64,000 bases of DNA, from positions 171,562-235,561 of the forward strand of contig JAIXSY010000021.1 of NCBI GenBank assembly GCA_027484445.1, in the 5' to 3' direction. A program made the translations under genes and the position numbers. The stretch's first letter is position 1; the number at the start of each line of letters is the position of its first letter. This DNA is from Verrucomicrobiaceae bacterium (lineage in GTDB: Bacteria > Verrucomicrobiota > Verrucomicrobiia > Verrucomicrobiales > Verrucomicrobiaceae). The notes beneath the pieces were generated by a model. That model had not been told where the DNA came from. It made no database searches and worked only from the letters and a program-made list of their open reading frames with translations. Positions 44,389-53,974 of this stretch are shown here, one piece after another.

Positions 44389-44850
44389 TCACTCCGCCTT
44401 TTCTTTTTTCTTGGGAGTCGTGGATTCCTTCTTGGCCTTCGAGGCACCGGTCTTGCCAGGGCTTTTCTTCTGCTTCACACCGACATTGATCTTGGTGACA
44501 AAATCATTGCCGCCATCGGTCGCTTTTTTCACGGACCCTCCGACCCATTGGCCAATTTTAACATCCTCGATCGTCGCGGGTTTATCGCCATTGACCACCT
44601 GAGTGGATGACCCTATCGAATACTTGGCTTCTTTGGCTTCCTCGTTTTCACTACGAACGACTGTGAGGGTTCGTGAGGTGACAGTCACGACTTTGCCATA
44701 AAGAGGATAAGTATCTTCCTTTGCTTTTGGCTCAGTCTTCGCGGCCGGTTTCTCGCTAGCTTTCGCCTTCGGCTTATCTGCTGCTAGCAGGGGAAGACTG
44801 AATGTGATGATGAGTAGAATCGTGACTTTGTGGATCAATGCAGTTTTCAT
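44389..44850 (-). CDS. Hypothetical exported Lys-rich protein
   Basis: A 153-residue exported protein. A signal peptide (KTALIHKVTILLIITFSLPLLA) is followed by a Lys/Ala/Glu-rich stretch, a small beta-rich domain (about 50-120; YGKVVTVTSRTLTVVRS, VKIGQWVGGSVKK) that looks like an OB-type or DUF5666-like fold, and a basic Lys/Ser/Pro tail (GKTGASKAKKESTTPKKKEK). The basic ends are unusual and would suit binding of acidic polymers. No family is named with confidence. It is followed by a palindromic terminator. Confidence 0.55.
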   Translation of the reverse strand: MKTALIHKVTILLIITFSLPLLAADKPKAKASEKPAAKTEPKAKEDTYPLYGKVVTVTSRTLTVVRSENEEAKEAKYSIGSSTQVVNGDKPATIEDVKIGQWVGGSVKKATDGGNDFVTKINVGVKQKKSPGKTGASKAKKESTTPKKKEKAE

Positions 44851-45015
44851 CGCTTGTTTCGAGTGTTTGTATTTCGATCACCTTGCTTAGGCGAAAGGTG
44901 ATTTCACTTAAATACTTAAGTTTAGTGGTTTTGATCAAGTTAAAAGTGTAGTTCAAGCGACCTTCATGTTTTGGGTGCTCTTTTGATGCTTCAACACGTT
45001 CATGAGTTTTTCCAG

Positions 45016-45720
45016 TCATGGCACTGACAATGACTTGCCGTTGTCAGCATGGCTTAGGTTGATCAAAAAGGGCACGGCTGACTTCGCCCAAGCTGTTGCC
45101 TTGGGAAAACTGGAGGCTTCGTCTCCAAAGCAACTTCTTAGCATGTCGGTGTCGATGATTCCTGGGTTCAGTGGCACGATGGCGACTTTACCCTCGGTTT
45201 CTTGTGCGACCGATTGGGAGAGACCCTCAATGGCGAACTTGCTGGCACAGTAGCCTGCGACTTCGGGCGCAGTGGATCGACCCCAGCCCGAGGAAAAATT
45301 CACCGCGACACCACGACGGCGCTTGAGCATGGAGGGCAAAAGATGCCGCATGATGTTGGCAGGGCCTTCGATGTTTACCTCCATCACTTTTTTGAATTCT
45401 TCTGCGGATATTTGCCAGAGAGGTGCATTGGCATGAATGATGGCTGCATTGTTTAACACTAGGTCTGGAGTGCCACAGCGCTCCAGGGTGTTTCTGCAAA
45501 AGGCTGACACTTGAGCATCATCCCGGACATCGCAGACCTGAAAATGATGCGGTGAACTGTGCGCTTTGGCCCATGCCTGGATGGCCATTGAGTCACGACC
45601 GCAGCCTGAAACAATCCATCCCTGCCTAATGAATTCCACGGTCATGGCTTGACCGAGGCCTCGTGTGCATCCTGTGATAACGACGACTTTGGGTGAGGGA
45701 GGAGAGTCTGTTTCTGACAT
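45016..45720 (-). CDS. Short-chain dehydrogenase/reductase
   Basis: A 234-residue SDR. The NAD(P)-binding TGCTRGLGQAM (TGxxxGxG), the structural NNAAI, the catalytic Ser in VNFSSGWG and the YCASK Tyr-Lys pair are intact, so it should be enzymatically active. Cofactor preference is not clear from the sequence; the substrate is unknown. It diverges from the M29-like gene, with about 100 bp between the starts holding both promoters. Confidence 0.85.
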   Translation of the reverse strand: MSETDSPPSPKVVVITGCTRGLGQAMTVEFIRQGWIVSGCGRDSMAIQAWAKAHSSPHHFQVCDVRDDAQVSAFCRNTLERCGTPDLVLNNAAIIHANAPLWQISAEEFKKVMEVNIEGPANIMRHLLPSMLKRRRGVAVNFSSGWGRSTAPEVAGYCASKFAIEGLSQSVAQETEGKVAIVPLNPGIIDTDMLRSCFGDEASSFPKATAWAKSAVPFLINLSHADNGKSLSVP

Positions 45721-45820
45721 GCTGGTTAGCTGGATGCTTTATTTTTCAAAAAAGAAAAGCGCGCCCGCGATCCTTGGATGTTCCGTAAAAACGGCTACCC
45801 GAAACCCAAATCACTCCTCT

Positions 45821-47002
45821 ATGATGACAGCCACCATGCCCACCGTTCAGACAGCAGCCAATGGCCGCAAGTTCCCCAAGTTCGATCTCTATCGACTTCT
45901 GCACACTGTGTTCCAGCCAACCTTTGGCTGCAAAATTTGTATTCTGATCGATCTGCCCGACTTGGCTGAGGCCAAGGACATGGCTTTCCTTCACAATCCT
46001 CAACGTGCGATCCAGCGGCGCGCGCATCAATACTTCTATCAAGGTTTGCACAACGGTGTGATGGATGAGTTGGCTTTGAAAGGTGGCGAAATGTTCGCTT
46101 ACGTTCAGACTGGCGGAAGCAACCTCGATCTACCCGATGAATGCGTGGATATGGAAGGCAACCGCTTGAGTCTCGAAGAAGATATCTACACGAATTACGA
46201 CATCATTCTGGCCATCACGACTTACTCAGCCACGGCACCTTTGACGGCATTCGCCAAGCAGTATGGATTCCGTGGTGCTACTTTGCATGGACTGAATGAG
46301 ATCATTCTGAACAGTGGTCTTGCTGTTGATTATGAAGAAGTCAGCCGTGATGCCGAGAAACTTCGTCTGGCCATGACTGGTGCGGACACCGTTGAGATTG
46401 ATTTCGGCTTAGAAAATGGAGAAGTTTTGACTGCTAAGCTCGAACTCGGAGGGCAAGAAGCCCAGAAATCTCATGGCTTATGCCGTGGCAACACGCCAGA
46501 CGTGGCCAATCTGCCTGCGGGCGAAGTTTACTTTGTGCCAACGAGTGCCGAAGGACACTTTCCCATGAAGTATGAGGATGGAACACTGGGTCGATTGACC
46601 GTCACTGGAGGACGCATCATTCGCAGCGATCTCATCGCAGGCAATCAGGCGACGATTGATGCTCACAATGCGCGTCTGCTCGACGATCCGATGACGGGTG
46701 TCTTGGGTGAGCTTGGCTTCGGGACCCAAGTGCTACCGGTCTCGGGTTCTGACATTCAAGACGAGAAAGTCCTCGGCACTTGCCATTTGGCAACGGGTCG
46801 CGATGATCATTTGGGAGGTCACATCACGCCGGATCAGTTCAAGCGTCGTCAAAACGCAACGCACGATGACATCCTCTTTGCTCCGCACAAGACGCCAAAC
46901 TTCGACATCAAGCAGGTTCGTATGATTCGTGGCGCTCAGCGAGAAGTGCTCATCGAGCATTTCCAACCCGCCAAGTATCTTCTCGATGCACTCGCTCAAT
47001 GA
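45821..47002 (+). CDS. M29-like aminopeptidase-fold protein
   Basis: A 393-residue cytoplasmic protein. ATG 45821 is chosen from three nearby ATG codons (45821, 45824, 45836). The C-terminal half resembles thermophilic M29 aminopeptidases: GNTPDVANLPAGEVYFVPT with the first metal-ligand Glu, GELGFGTQ, DEKVLGTCHLATG and GGHITP with further Glu/His ligands. The N-terminal half is less typical. M29-like folds also include non-peptidase enzymes such as ring-opening dioxygenases, so the activity is uncertain. It ends at a strong terminator. Confidence 0.55.
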   Translation: MMTATMPTVQTAANGRKFPKFDLYRLLHTVFQPTFGCKICILIDLPDLAEAKDMAFLHNPQRAIQRRAHQYFYQGLHNGVMDELALKGGEMFAYVQTGGSNLDLPDECVDMEGNRLSLEEDIYTNYDIILAITTYSATAPLTAFAKQYGFRGATLHGLNEIILNSGLAVDYEEVSRDAEKLRLAMTGADTVEIDFGLENGEVLTAKLELGGQEAQKSHGLCRGNTPDVANLPAGEVYFVPTSAEGHFPMKYEDGTLGRLTVTGGRIIRSDLIAGNQATIDAHNARLLDDPMTGVLGELGFGTQVLPVSGSDIQDEKVLGTCHLATGRDDHLGGHITPDQFKRRQNATHDDILFAPHKTPNFDIKQVRMIRGAQREVLIEHFQPAKYLLDALAQ

Positions 47003-47035
47003 AGTTTGATTGACGGAATCCATGTTATTCCTTCT

Positions 47036-47067
47036 AGCGGTATCTCTTCGCGGAGATACCGCTTTTT
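47036..47067 (+). terminator. Rho-independent terminator after the M29-like gene
   Basis: Perfect 11-bp stem AGCGGTATCTC (47036-47046) / GAGATACCGCT (47053-47063) with a TTCGCG loop, then TTTT. The stretch 47068-47310 between it and the next gene holds nothing I can support. Confidence 0.85.
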
Positions 47068-47310
47068 GATGGGGTTGAATCTTGATGCGGGCTGAGTCAG
47101 CCAAGATTCGAAGCTAAATTGTTACTTCACACGCCCGTGTGATGGCTGAAGCAAGTGTTGCAGAAAGAGTCGCAGCTTAACACTCAAAAGACCTTCCGGA
47201 GGTTGGCGGTAGGGGCTAGCTTGTGGTTTCATGAGTTGGAAGAGCGACCAAGAAAAACAGACAAGCGCGTCTGGGAAGAAGTTCAGAGGTGCTGTCGCTT
47301 TATTGAAAAA

Positions 47311-50300
47311 CTAGGGCCGATGCCTCCTCAGAAGAGCGAAGAATGCTCCGACTAGGACAAGCAGCATTCGTGAGGGCTCTGGCACGATAGCGATTTGAAC
47401 CACGCCATTCGAGTAAAGTTGGCTCCAGTCCCAGGCAAGTCCGAGACTGCTGAGGTCTGGAAAGTGCTCGGGGTTGCCCAGTTGCAGGCCACTGTTGGGA
47501 AGGTTGCTAAAGTTCCCCGTGATGCCTGCCCAATCGAAAAGCTTCCAGGATGATCCCTCAACCCAGGTGCCAGGTGTCACCGGTAGGTTTGACTGAATCT
47601 TCAAGGTGGGACTCGATAGAGTGGGGTTCGTTCCTTGAAAAACAATCTGGTCGTGATGGTTTGCCTGAGCGTTCAGCACTCCGCTGAAACTTCCGTTGAG
47701 AATGTCCAATTCAACCGTGCCTTGAAGTGTGATGCTGGTGGCAGACTGAATCCGTAGTGTTTGCGCATCCAAGACTCCATTTTGTCCTGCAAAAAGCACC
47801 CCACCCGGGTTCAGGGTGACCGTTGCTCCTGCAGTGAGAGAACCCATGACACCTTGCCCACCGATTTTGGCGGTATTTTCGATGACAACAGAGCCGGTGC
47901 CCGTGCCTGAACCACTGTTGTTGTTGATGATCAGGGTGCCCGCCAAGACGGAGGTGCCGCCGGTGTAAGTGTTGGCACCTTCCAAGATCCAAGTGCCTGA
48001 GTCTTGCTTCACTAAGCTCACGGTGGGATTCAGGCTTTGGGAGTTGTTGCTGAGGATGCCCTGGATGGTGTTGGCACCCGCATGGGTTCCACCCAGGGTG
48101 AGGGTGCGGCCTGTGCCAGCGCTTCCTGTGCCTGTGTTGGTTGGGCTGTTGAAGAGTGGTGCCGTGAAGATCAGCGCGCCTGTGCCGTTGTTCAGTAGGG
48201 TGGCTCCACCTGTGTGGGTGGCACTGCCGCCTCCGCCAATCTGAATGCGGCGGTTGCTGCTTTCCCCCACACCTAGGTATTCCAGCGTGCCGGTGGAGGC
48301 TTGAAAACCAAGACGGATGATGCCTGCGTTCGCGTTGAGGTCTCCAGTGCCTAAGGAGCCAGCGCTGCCTGTGTTTCCTAGCGTGCTGATTTGAATGATG
48401 CCAGCATTGAGGAAGGTCTGACCTGAGTATGTATTCAGGCCAGTCAGTCGCAGCGTGCCAGCATTCGTTTTGGCTAAGCTGAAGCCGCCACTGATGCGAC
48501 CTGGGATCGTCAGATCCACAGCTGCGGCGCTGCTGTTGTTGATCATGAAAACACTGTCACCACCCAGAATCAGATGGGTCAAGATGGAGGCTGGCCCATT
48601 TTCAAATCCGACCGATCCTGCATGGTAGGTCAGACCTGCGTTGAGGGTGAGGCTGCCTGCCGCTGTGTCTTCGGAGAGGGTTGCGCTCAGTCCACCGAGG
48701 GTCGTGGTGGCAGCTCCCAAGGTTAGCGTTCCCGCAAAGTTTGCAGCGATTCCACTTACATCGACCGTGGCTCCATGAATCGTGAGATTGCTGGTGCTCG
48801 CCAAGGCATTCGCGTGGGCTACTTGCAGCCTGCCTGCATTGACCTGTGTGACGCCTGTGTAAGTGTTCGCGGCAGAGAGTGTCAGCCTGCCGGTGCCTGA
48901 ATAAACTAGACCATTGTTGAATAGGTTGCCATTGCTGATCGGTTGGTTGATTTCGATTTCAGCATTGCCTTGGATGGTGCGATTTCTTCCTGTATTGTCC
49001 GTGTTGGTGTTGAGCTGGAAGCCACCTAAGATCAATTTTCCTGAGCCACTGACTCCTTGGTTCACAGTAAGCACACGAGCGCCATTCACTGAATTCCACC
49101 TGAGCTCTCCAAACGAAAGGATGGATGAGCCATTCAGGGTGATGACTCGATTGGAATTTCCCAAGGTCACCACGCCGGTGCCGAAGCTCAAGTCGTTCGT
49201 TCCCCCAAAGGCAAAGTCGCCATTCCAGTTCACGGCATTGCTGGTGCTGAGTTGGATTGCCGCGCCACTGGTGTTGTCGAGAGTTCCGCCAGAGATGGTG
49301 AAAGTGCCGGTGCCAATCGCGGAGGAAGTGCCCCCGAGTCCTGCTTGATTGAGAAGTAGGGTTCCTGCCTGCAAGGTCGTGCCACCTGTGTATTCGTTGG
49401 CCGCAGTGAGCGCCCAGGTGCCTTCGCCCGCCTTGGTCAGTGAAATCACTCCACCTCCAGAGCCATTGCTGATCACACTCTGAAATTGGTTCACGTCGGT
49501 ATTGCTCCCTCCTAGCGTAAACACCTTGCTGCCGCTTGTGCCTAGATTGCTAAAGTTTCCGCTAAAGAGGATGGGGCCGCTGCCATTGCTTTGGAGAGTG
49601 CCTCCACCGGTTCCCGTCGAGATGAGGGTGATCGCTCGATTCGTGCTTGTGGAGACGCCTGTGTATGAAAGTGTGCCCGTGTTGACGCCACTGCCAAAAC
49701 GTAGGGTGTCGCCTGCGCCGAGTGAACTGGGCAATCCTGAATCGTTGAGGTTAGTTATGGAAAGAGTTCCATGGTTGATGGTGACATGACCCGTGAAGGT
49801 GTTTCCAGGGTTGGAGAGTGTCCAACTGCCAGCGTCAGCTTTTGTAAAAGCAATTACCCCTCCCTGGCCACCATCGCTGATGAGACTTTGAAAATCATTG
49901 GCAGCGGTGTTCGCGCCCCCGAGTTGAAACGTCTTGGTGCCTGTCGTTCCTTGATTGGTGAAGGTTCCAGAAAAGACCAAAGCACCAGTGCCATTGTTCG
50001 TGATGATGCCCGAGCCAGTGTTTGCGCCCACGATCAATAGAATGTCACGGTCAGTGGTCGCCCCAGTTCCTGTGTAGTTGAGAGTTCCAGTTTGTGCTCC
50101 CGTGCCGAAGATCAAGGTCTCACCGGCCCCCGCCGCGCTCGGCACACCTTTGGCCGCTAAGCTTGAGACCCTGACGGCGCCACGCTGAATGGTCAGCGAT
50201 CCCTTGAAGGCATTTCCGTCATTGGAGAGATACCAAGACGAGGTGTTGTTGCCTTTCAGCACATTGAGAATGGCAGAGCCTTCGCCATTTTGAATCAACC

Positions 50301-51582
50301 CCTGAATCTCATTGTTGGCGGCAGTGCCGGTCAACGTGAGTGTTTTTGTGCCCGAGGTGGCTGCATTGGTGATGGGGCCGGTGAGTGTCAATGGACCGCT
50401 TCCGCTGGAGTCGATCACGCCTCCGCCAATGCCTGTGGAGGCGAGATGAAGGGTGCGATTCGTTGAGCCTTGCGGGCCGGTGTAAAGCCATGTTCCCGTT
50501 TGATTGCCTCCTCCAAGCTGAAGGATGCTGCCGGCTCCCAGGGAACTGGCCACCCCGCTGTCTGCGATGCTGTTCGAGGAGAGAATGCCTTGAACAATGT
50601 TGGTGATGCCAGTGTAAGTGTTGTTCCCGCTCAGCACCCACGTGCCAGCATTGGTTTTGGTGATGGAGAGGCTGCCGCCTGCGTTGCCATTCGTGAGGTT
50701 GCTGCGCACTTCATTGAGGGCTGTGCTGGTGCCTCCCAGGGTGAGTATTTTTTGACCCGTCCCTGCATTGGTAAACTCACCCGTCAGGATCCATGCGCCG
50801 GTTCCGTTGCTCAGCAGGCTGCCCCCACCGGTGGTCGTGGCAGCGAGATGCACGGTGCGATTCGTTGAATGACCTGTTCCCGTGTAAGTCAGATTGCCTC
50901 CGGTCATCGCGCCACTGCCCAGTTGAATGAGGCTGCCAGCACCCAGCGCACTGGCGATGCCACTATCAGCAACGCTACTGACCGACACCGTACCTTGATT
51001 GATCAAGAGATTGCCTGTGAAGGAGTTTGTCCCGGTTAGCACCAGAGTTCCCTGGCCAGTCTTCGTCAGTCCGTGCACGCCGCCTAACTCGCTGATGTTG
51101 CCGTTCACCGCGATGGTGGTGTTTAGCACGGCGGTCACGGTGCGGGTTCCATTCAGGATCAGATCGAGGTTCAGGGCATGAAGATGAGTTCCTAAGGTGC
51201 CTGAAGAGTTGATGTTGCCTCCGAGGGTGAGGGCATTGCCAGAGAGGGTGAAACCTGTGTCGGTGTTGCTATCGTTGGTGAAGAGGATGGCATTGGTGCC
51301 ACCCAAGACGAGACCGTTGAGGTTATTGATCGACGTGAGGTTCAAGACACCCGGTTCGGTCAGATTGAAAATCAAGCTGTCCTCGTTTTGGGGAATCAAC
51401 TGACCTGTCCAGTTGGTGTTTGTTCCCACGCTGCCAGTGGACCAAAAACCATCCAGATCTCCCTGCCAAGTGAGGGTGGCAGCCTCTGAGCCCAGGCTCA
51501 GGGAGAGCAGGATCGCCGCGCCAAGCGCGGCGCGCATCGGGGAAACGAGAATTGGGTAAAGAGAGGGGAGAGGGAAGGACAT
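47311..51582 (-). CDS. Giant beta-strand-repeat surface protein with PEP-CTERM-like tail
   Basis: A 1423-residue exported protein. The signal peptide begins at the second Met (51537, MRAALGAAILLSLSLGSEA); 51582 is the longer alternative. The body is a beta-helix-like chain of autotransporter-associated beta-strand repeats. Typical phrases are GTWVLSGNNTYTG, GTRTVTAVLN and GGTTLQAGTLLL. A longer unit of about 130 residues recurs at least four times, each starting near DSGxxSxLGAG (or a variant) and ending near NNTYTG. The C-terminus, VPEPS followed by a short hydrophobic helix and RRHRP, matches PEP-CTERM sorting signals of exosortase systems. No exosortase is in the window. It probably coats or sticks to surfaces. 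Confidence 0.82.
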   Translation of the reverse strand: MSFPLPSLYPILVSPMRAALGAAILLSLSLGSEAATLTWQGDLDGFWSTGSVGTNTNWTGQLIPQNEDSLIFNLTEPGVLNLTSINNLNGLVLGGTNAILFTNDSNTDTGFTLSGNALTLGGNINSSGTLGTHLHALNLDLILNGTRTVTAVLNTTIAVNGNISELGGVHGLTKTGQGTLVLTGTNSFTGNLLINQGTVSVSSVADSGIASALGAGSLIQLGSGAMTGGNLTYTGTGHSTNRTVHLAATTTGGGSLLSNGTGAWILTGEFTNAGTGQKILTLGGTSTALNEVRSNLTNGNAGGSLSITKTNAGTWVLSGNNTYTGITNIVQGILSSNSIADSGVASSLGAGSILQLGGGNQTGTWLYTGPQGSTNRTLHLASTGIGGGVIDSSGSGPLTLTGPITNAATSGTKTLTLTGTAANNEIQGLIQNGEGSAILNVLKGNNTSSWYLSNDGNAFKGSLTIQRGAVRVSSLAAKGVPSAAGAGETLIFGTGAQTGTLNYTGTGATTDRDILLIVGANTGSGIITNNGTGALVFSGTFTNQGTTGTKTFQLGGANTAANDFQSLISDGGQGGVIAFTKADAGSWTLSNPGNTFTGHVTINHGTLSITNLNDSGLPSSLGAGDTLRFGSGVNTGTLSYTGVSTSTNRAITLISTGTGGGTLQSNGSGPILFSGNFSNLGTSGSKVFTLGGSNTDVNQFQSVISNGSGGGVISLTKAGEGTWALTAANEYTGGTTLQAGTLLLNQAGLGGTSSAIGTGTFTISGGTLDNTSGAAIQLSTSNAVNWNGDFAFGGTNDLSFGTGVVTLGNSNRVITLNGSSILSFGELRWNSVNGARVLTVNQGVSGSGKLILGGFQLNTNTDNTGRNRTIQGNAEIEINQPISNGNLFNNGLVYSGTGRLTLSAANTYTGVTQVNAGRLQVAHANALASTSNLTIHGATVDVSGIAANFAGTLTLGAATTTLGGLSATLSEDTAAGSLTLNAGLTYHAGSVGFENGPASILTHLILGGDSVFMINNSSAAAVDLTIPGRISGGFSLAKTNAGTLRLTGLNTYSGQTFLNAGIIQISTLGNTGSAGSLGTGDLNANAGIIRLGFQASTGTLEYLGVGESSNRRIQIGGGGSATHTGGATLLNNGTGALIFTAPLFNSPTNTGTGSAGTGRTLTLGGTHAGANTIQGILSNNSQSLNPTVSLVKQDSGTWILEGANTYTGGTSVLAGTLIINNNSGSGTGTGSVVIENTAKIGGQGVMGSLTAGATVTLNPGGVLFAGQNGVLDAQTLRIQSATSITLQGTVELDILNGSFSGVLNAQANHHDQIVFQGTNPTLSSPTLKIQSNLPVTPGTWVEGSSWKLFDWAGITGNFSNLPNSGLQLGNPEHFPDLSSLGLAWDWSQLYSNGVVQIAIVPEPSRMLLVLVGAFFALLRRHRP

Positions 51583-51728
51583 TGCGGCGGGGAATCCTTG
51601 GCTCCGGGTTGGGGGTCGCCTTGGGGAAGGATGGGTAGCTTCCGCAGTGACGGGTCGCTGAATCTCAGCCCAGACAGCAATGTCTAGAGTGAAATTAAAT
51701 ATACTGAGAAGGTATGAATTAAATCCAA

Positions 51729-51751
51729 AATCCTATTCGTCAAATAGGATT
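51729..51751. promoter_or_regulatory. CCTA-N9-TAGG dyad upstream of the giant surface protein
   Basis: Perfect 9-bp arms AATCCTATT (51729-51737) / AATAGGATT (51743-51751) with a 5-nt centre. It lies about 150-170 bp upstream of the surface-protein start and 40 bp after the Rrf2 gene's stop. Its core CCTA-N9-TAGG equals that of the dyad at 52349-52375. It may also act as a weak terminator for the Rrf2 gene, since TTTT follows on the minus strand. Confidence 0.45.
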
Positions 51752-51791
51752 ATTGGGCGATGCATCCCCGGTGTTCGGAGATCTTTCAGGT

Positions 51792-52328
51792 TCAGAGCTT
51801 TCCGTTCTTCAAAAGAGCCAGGAATCCATCCGCTGGGTCAGCATGTCTGGATTTGGAGGGTTTTTTCACCGCTTTTTTCTTGGGGGGGTCGAGTTCTTGT
51901 TTCCTCAAGGTGACATCCACCACGTCGTGCAGGGTGTATTTGTCCAAGATGTTAGCGATGGCATTGCGCACATCAATCATGAGCATGCGCAGGCCGCAGT
52001 GTTCCTCATCGGGGCAAGAGCATTTTTCATACTCAGTCTCACTGGCACAGCCGATGGGAGCCAACTTGCCATCGATAAGTCTGACAATTTCTCCCATGGT
52101 GATGGCTTTCATGGGCTTGGCTAGCTTGGCCCCGCCGTATTTGCCGCGCACACTTTCCACGTAACCCGCGTTTCGCAGCTCGGTCAGAATGGCTTCCAGG
52201 AATTTGAAAGGAAGGTGCTCCTGATGGGCGATGTTCGAAACCGAGATCACTCCTTCTTCATTCCATTCGGCGATGCCGAGACGGATCATGGTTCTGAGGG
52301 CGTATTCTCCGCGTTTGGTGAGAGTCAT
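51792..52328 (-). CDS. Rrf2-family transcriptional regulator with cysteine cluster
   Basis: A 178-residue regulator. The winged-helix N-terminus (MTLTKRGEYALRTMIRLGIA) is the Rrf2/IscR/NsrR signature. Four cysteines (94, 103, 105 and 111) lie where IscR and NsrR ligate an Fe-S cluster (IscR has three Cys and a His), so an Fe-S- or redox-sensing role is likely. The C-terminus carries a short basic tail (KKKAVKKPSKS). A dyad in its upstream region is a candidate autoregulatory site. It is divergent from xylB. Confidence 0.87.
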   Translation of the reverse strand: MTLTKRGEYALRTMIRLGIAEWNEEGVISVSNIAHQEHLPFKFLEAILTELRNAGYVESVRGKYGGAKLAKPMKAITMGEIVRLIDGKLAPIGCASETEYEKCSCPDEEHCGLRMLMIDVRNAIANILDKYTLHDVVDVTLRKQELDPPKKKAVKKPSKSRHADPADGFLALLKNGKL

Positions 52329-52348
52329 GGGGCGATATTCTGATCAGG

Positions 52349-52375
52349 CATTGCCTATCCTGCAAGTAGGCATTG
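52349..52375. promoter_or_regulatory. Candidate Rrf2 operator between the regulator and xylB
   Basis: Inverted repeat CATTGCCTA (52349-52357) / TAGGCATTG (52367-52375), one mismatch, N9 centre. On the minus strand it overlaps TTGCAG, a possible -35 for the Rrf2 gene, with a 17-nt spacer to CAGAAT. The site is 21 bp upstream of the regulator start and 88 bp upstream of xylB, so it could control both. Confidence 0.45.
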
Positions 52376-52462
52376 TTTTTCAGAGGTTAGGGGGTGTTTT
52401 TCTTGTTTGCCCTCCGATGGGGGCCTGCCATCATCGCGTTCCACCCTACAGCATCCTTCCTC

Positions 52463-53962
52463 ATGTATTTTCTCGGCATCGATAGCGGCACCCAGAGCAC
52501 CAAGGCCATTGTTCTGGATCTCGACACAGGCAGCATCCTGGCCAGCGGCCACAGCAGCTACGAATTGATCGAAGGACTGCCAGCAGGTCATCTGGAGCAG
52601 CATCCCCAGACCTGGATTGAGGCGGTCGATGCCAGTGTGCGTCAGTGCCTAGAGACGCTGGGTGTGCATCGCCGCAAGATCGCCGGCATCGGCGTCAGCG
52701 GTCAGCAGCATGGTTTGGTGGCTCTCGGTGCAGATGATCAGCCTGTGCGAGCGGCTAAACTGTGGTGCGATACTTCCACGCAACCTCAGTGCGCTGAGAT
52801 TGCTCATGAGTTTGGAGGTCAGCCAGGCGTGATCGCTCTGGCAGGCAATGCCATGCTGCCGGGCTACACCATCCCCAAGCTGCTGTGGATGAAGCAAAAC
52901 GAGCCGGAGAATTTTGCCAAAACGACCTCGATTTTGCTGCCGCACGATTACATCAATTTCTGGCTCTCTGGCGTAAAGCGCATGGAGTATGGAGATGCCT
53001 CGGGCACCGGCATTCTCAACGTAACGACCCGCACCTGGTGCGATGAACTTTGCGATTACATCGACCCACGCGTGCGGTCCATGCTGCCGCCACTGGGCTC
53101 CAGCCGCTCGGTTCACGGACGACTCAGACCAGAATTGGTTGCTGCCTGGGGCTTGGGGGAAAACGTCATCATCTCCGCAGGTGGTGGCGACAACATGATG
53201 GGTGCGATCGGAACTGGAAACATCAAGCCAGGGGTTATCACAGCCAGCTTTGGCACCAGTGGCACGCTTTATGGAGTGGCAGGCGCACCTGTGGTCGATG
53301 GCCAAGGGGAAGTGGCTGCTTTTTGCGATAGCACGGATCAATGGCTACCTCTGGTCTGCACGATGAATGTCACGGTGGTGACGGAGCAGGTGCGCGAGAT
53401 GTTCGGTTGGGATCTGAAGCAACTCGAAGCGGCGGTCAAATCTGCGCCTGCAGGAGCCGAGGGCGTGATGTTCCTGCCCTATCTGAATGGCGAGCGCACG
53501 CCAAACCTGCCGAATGGCAGCGGTGTCTTGCAGGGGCTGCGCCCTGGCAACATGACGCCTGCCAATCTCGCGCGTGCGGCTGTGGAAGGAGCGACCCTGG
53601 GCCTAGCCTACGGGCTGAAGCGCTTCCGCGATCTGGGAATGAATCCGACCGAGATCCGCCTGACGGGTGGGGGGAGCAAGAGCGCCACGTGGCGGCAAAT
53701 CGCGGCGGATTGCTTCAACGCCGAAGTCGTGACGCTCAGCACGAGTGAAGGTGCAGCGCTGGGGGCTGCGATCCAGGCGGCCTATGCGCAGGCGAACGAA
53801 CAGGGGGAACCAGTCAGCTACGAAGCGCTCTGCGCGCGTCTGGTGACGCTGGATGAATCCACGCGCTGTGCTCCGGACCCCGCCAACGCGGCAGTCTATG
53901 CCGCCCAACTGGAGCGCCAGATGGAGCTCACCGGTCGTCTGCAGCAGACGGGCTGGCTATAA
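52463..53962 (+). CDS. xylB: Xylulokinase
   Basis: Phosphorylates D-xylulose to xylulose 5-phosphate. It has 499 residues from ATG 52463; the frame is open upstream to 52394 but the extra part is not family-like. The FGGY signature blocks are YFLGIDSGTQSTKAIVLD, GIGVSGQQHGLVALG, the Asp-containing PHDYINFWLSG and the ATP-site RLTGGGSKSATWRQIAAD. SGQQH is characteristic of xylulokinase. No xylA gene is adjacent. A two-component pair starts 12 bp downstream. Confidence 0.92.
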   Translation: MYFLGIDSGTQSTKAIVLDLDTGSILASGHSSYELIEGLPAGHLEQHPQTWIEAVDASVRQCLETLGVHRRKIAGIGVSGQQHGLVALGADDQPVRAAKLWCDTSTQPQCAEIAHEFGGQPGVIALAGNAMLPGYTIPKLLWMKQNEPENFAKTTSILLPHDYINFWLSGVKRMEYGDASGTGILNVTTRTWCDELCDYIDPRVRSMLPPLGSSRSVHGRLRPELVAAWGLGENVIISAGGGDNMMGAIGTGNIKPGVITASFGTSGTLYGVAGAPVVDGQGEVAAFCDSTDQWLPLVCTMNVTVVTEQVREMFGWDLKQLEAAVKSAPAGAEGVMFLPYLNGERTPNLPNGSGVLQGLRPGNMTPANLARAAVEGATLGLAYGLKRFRDLGMNPTEIRLTGGGSKSATWRQIAADCFNAEVVTLSTSEGAALGAAIQAAYAQANEQGEPVSYEALCARLVTLDESTRCAPDPANAAVYAAQLERQMELTGRLQQTGWL

Positions 53963-53974
53963 TCAGACAGCATC

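Noticed and set aside
47155..47355. A 66-codon ORF after the M29-like gene
   Set aside because: It overlaps the end of the giant surface-protein gene and has neither a start signal nor homology that I recognise.
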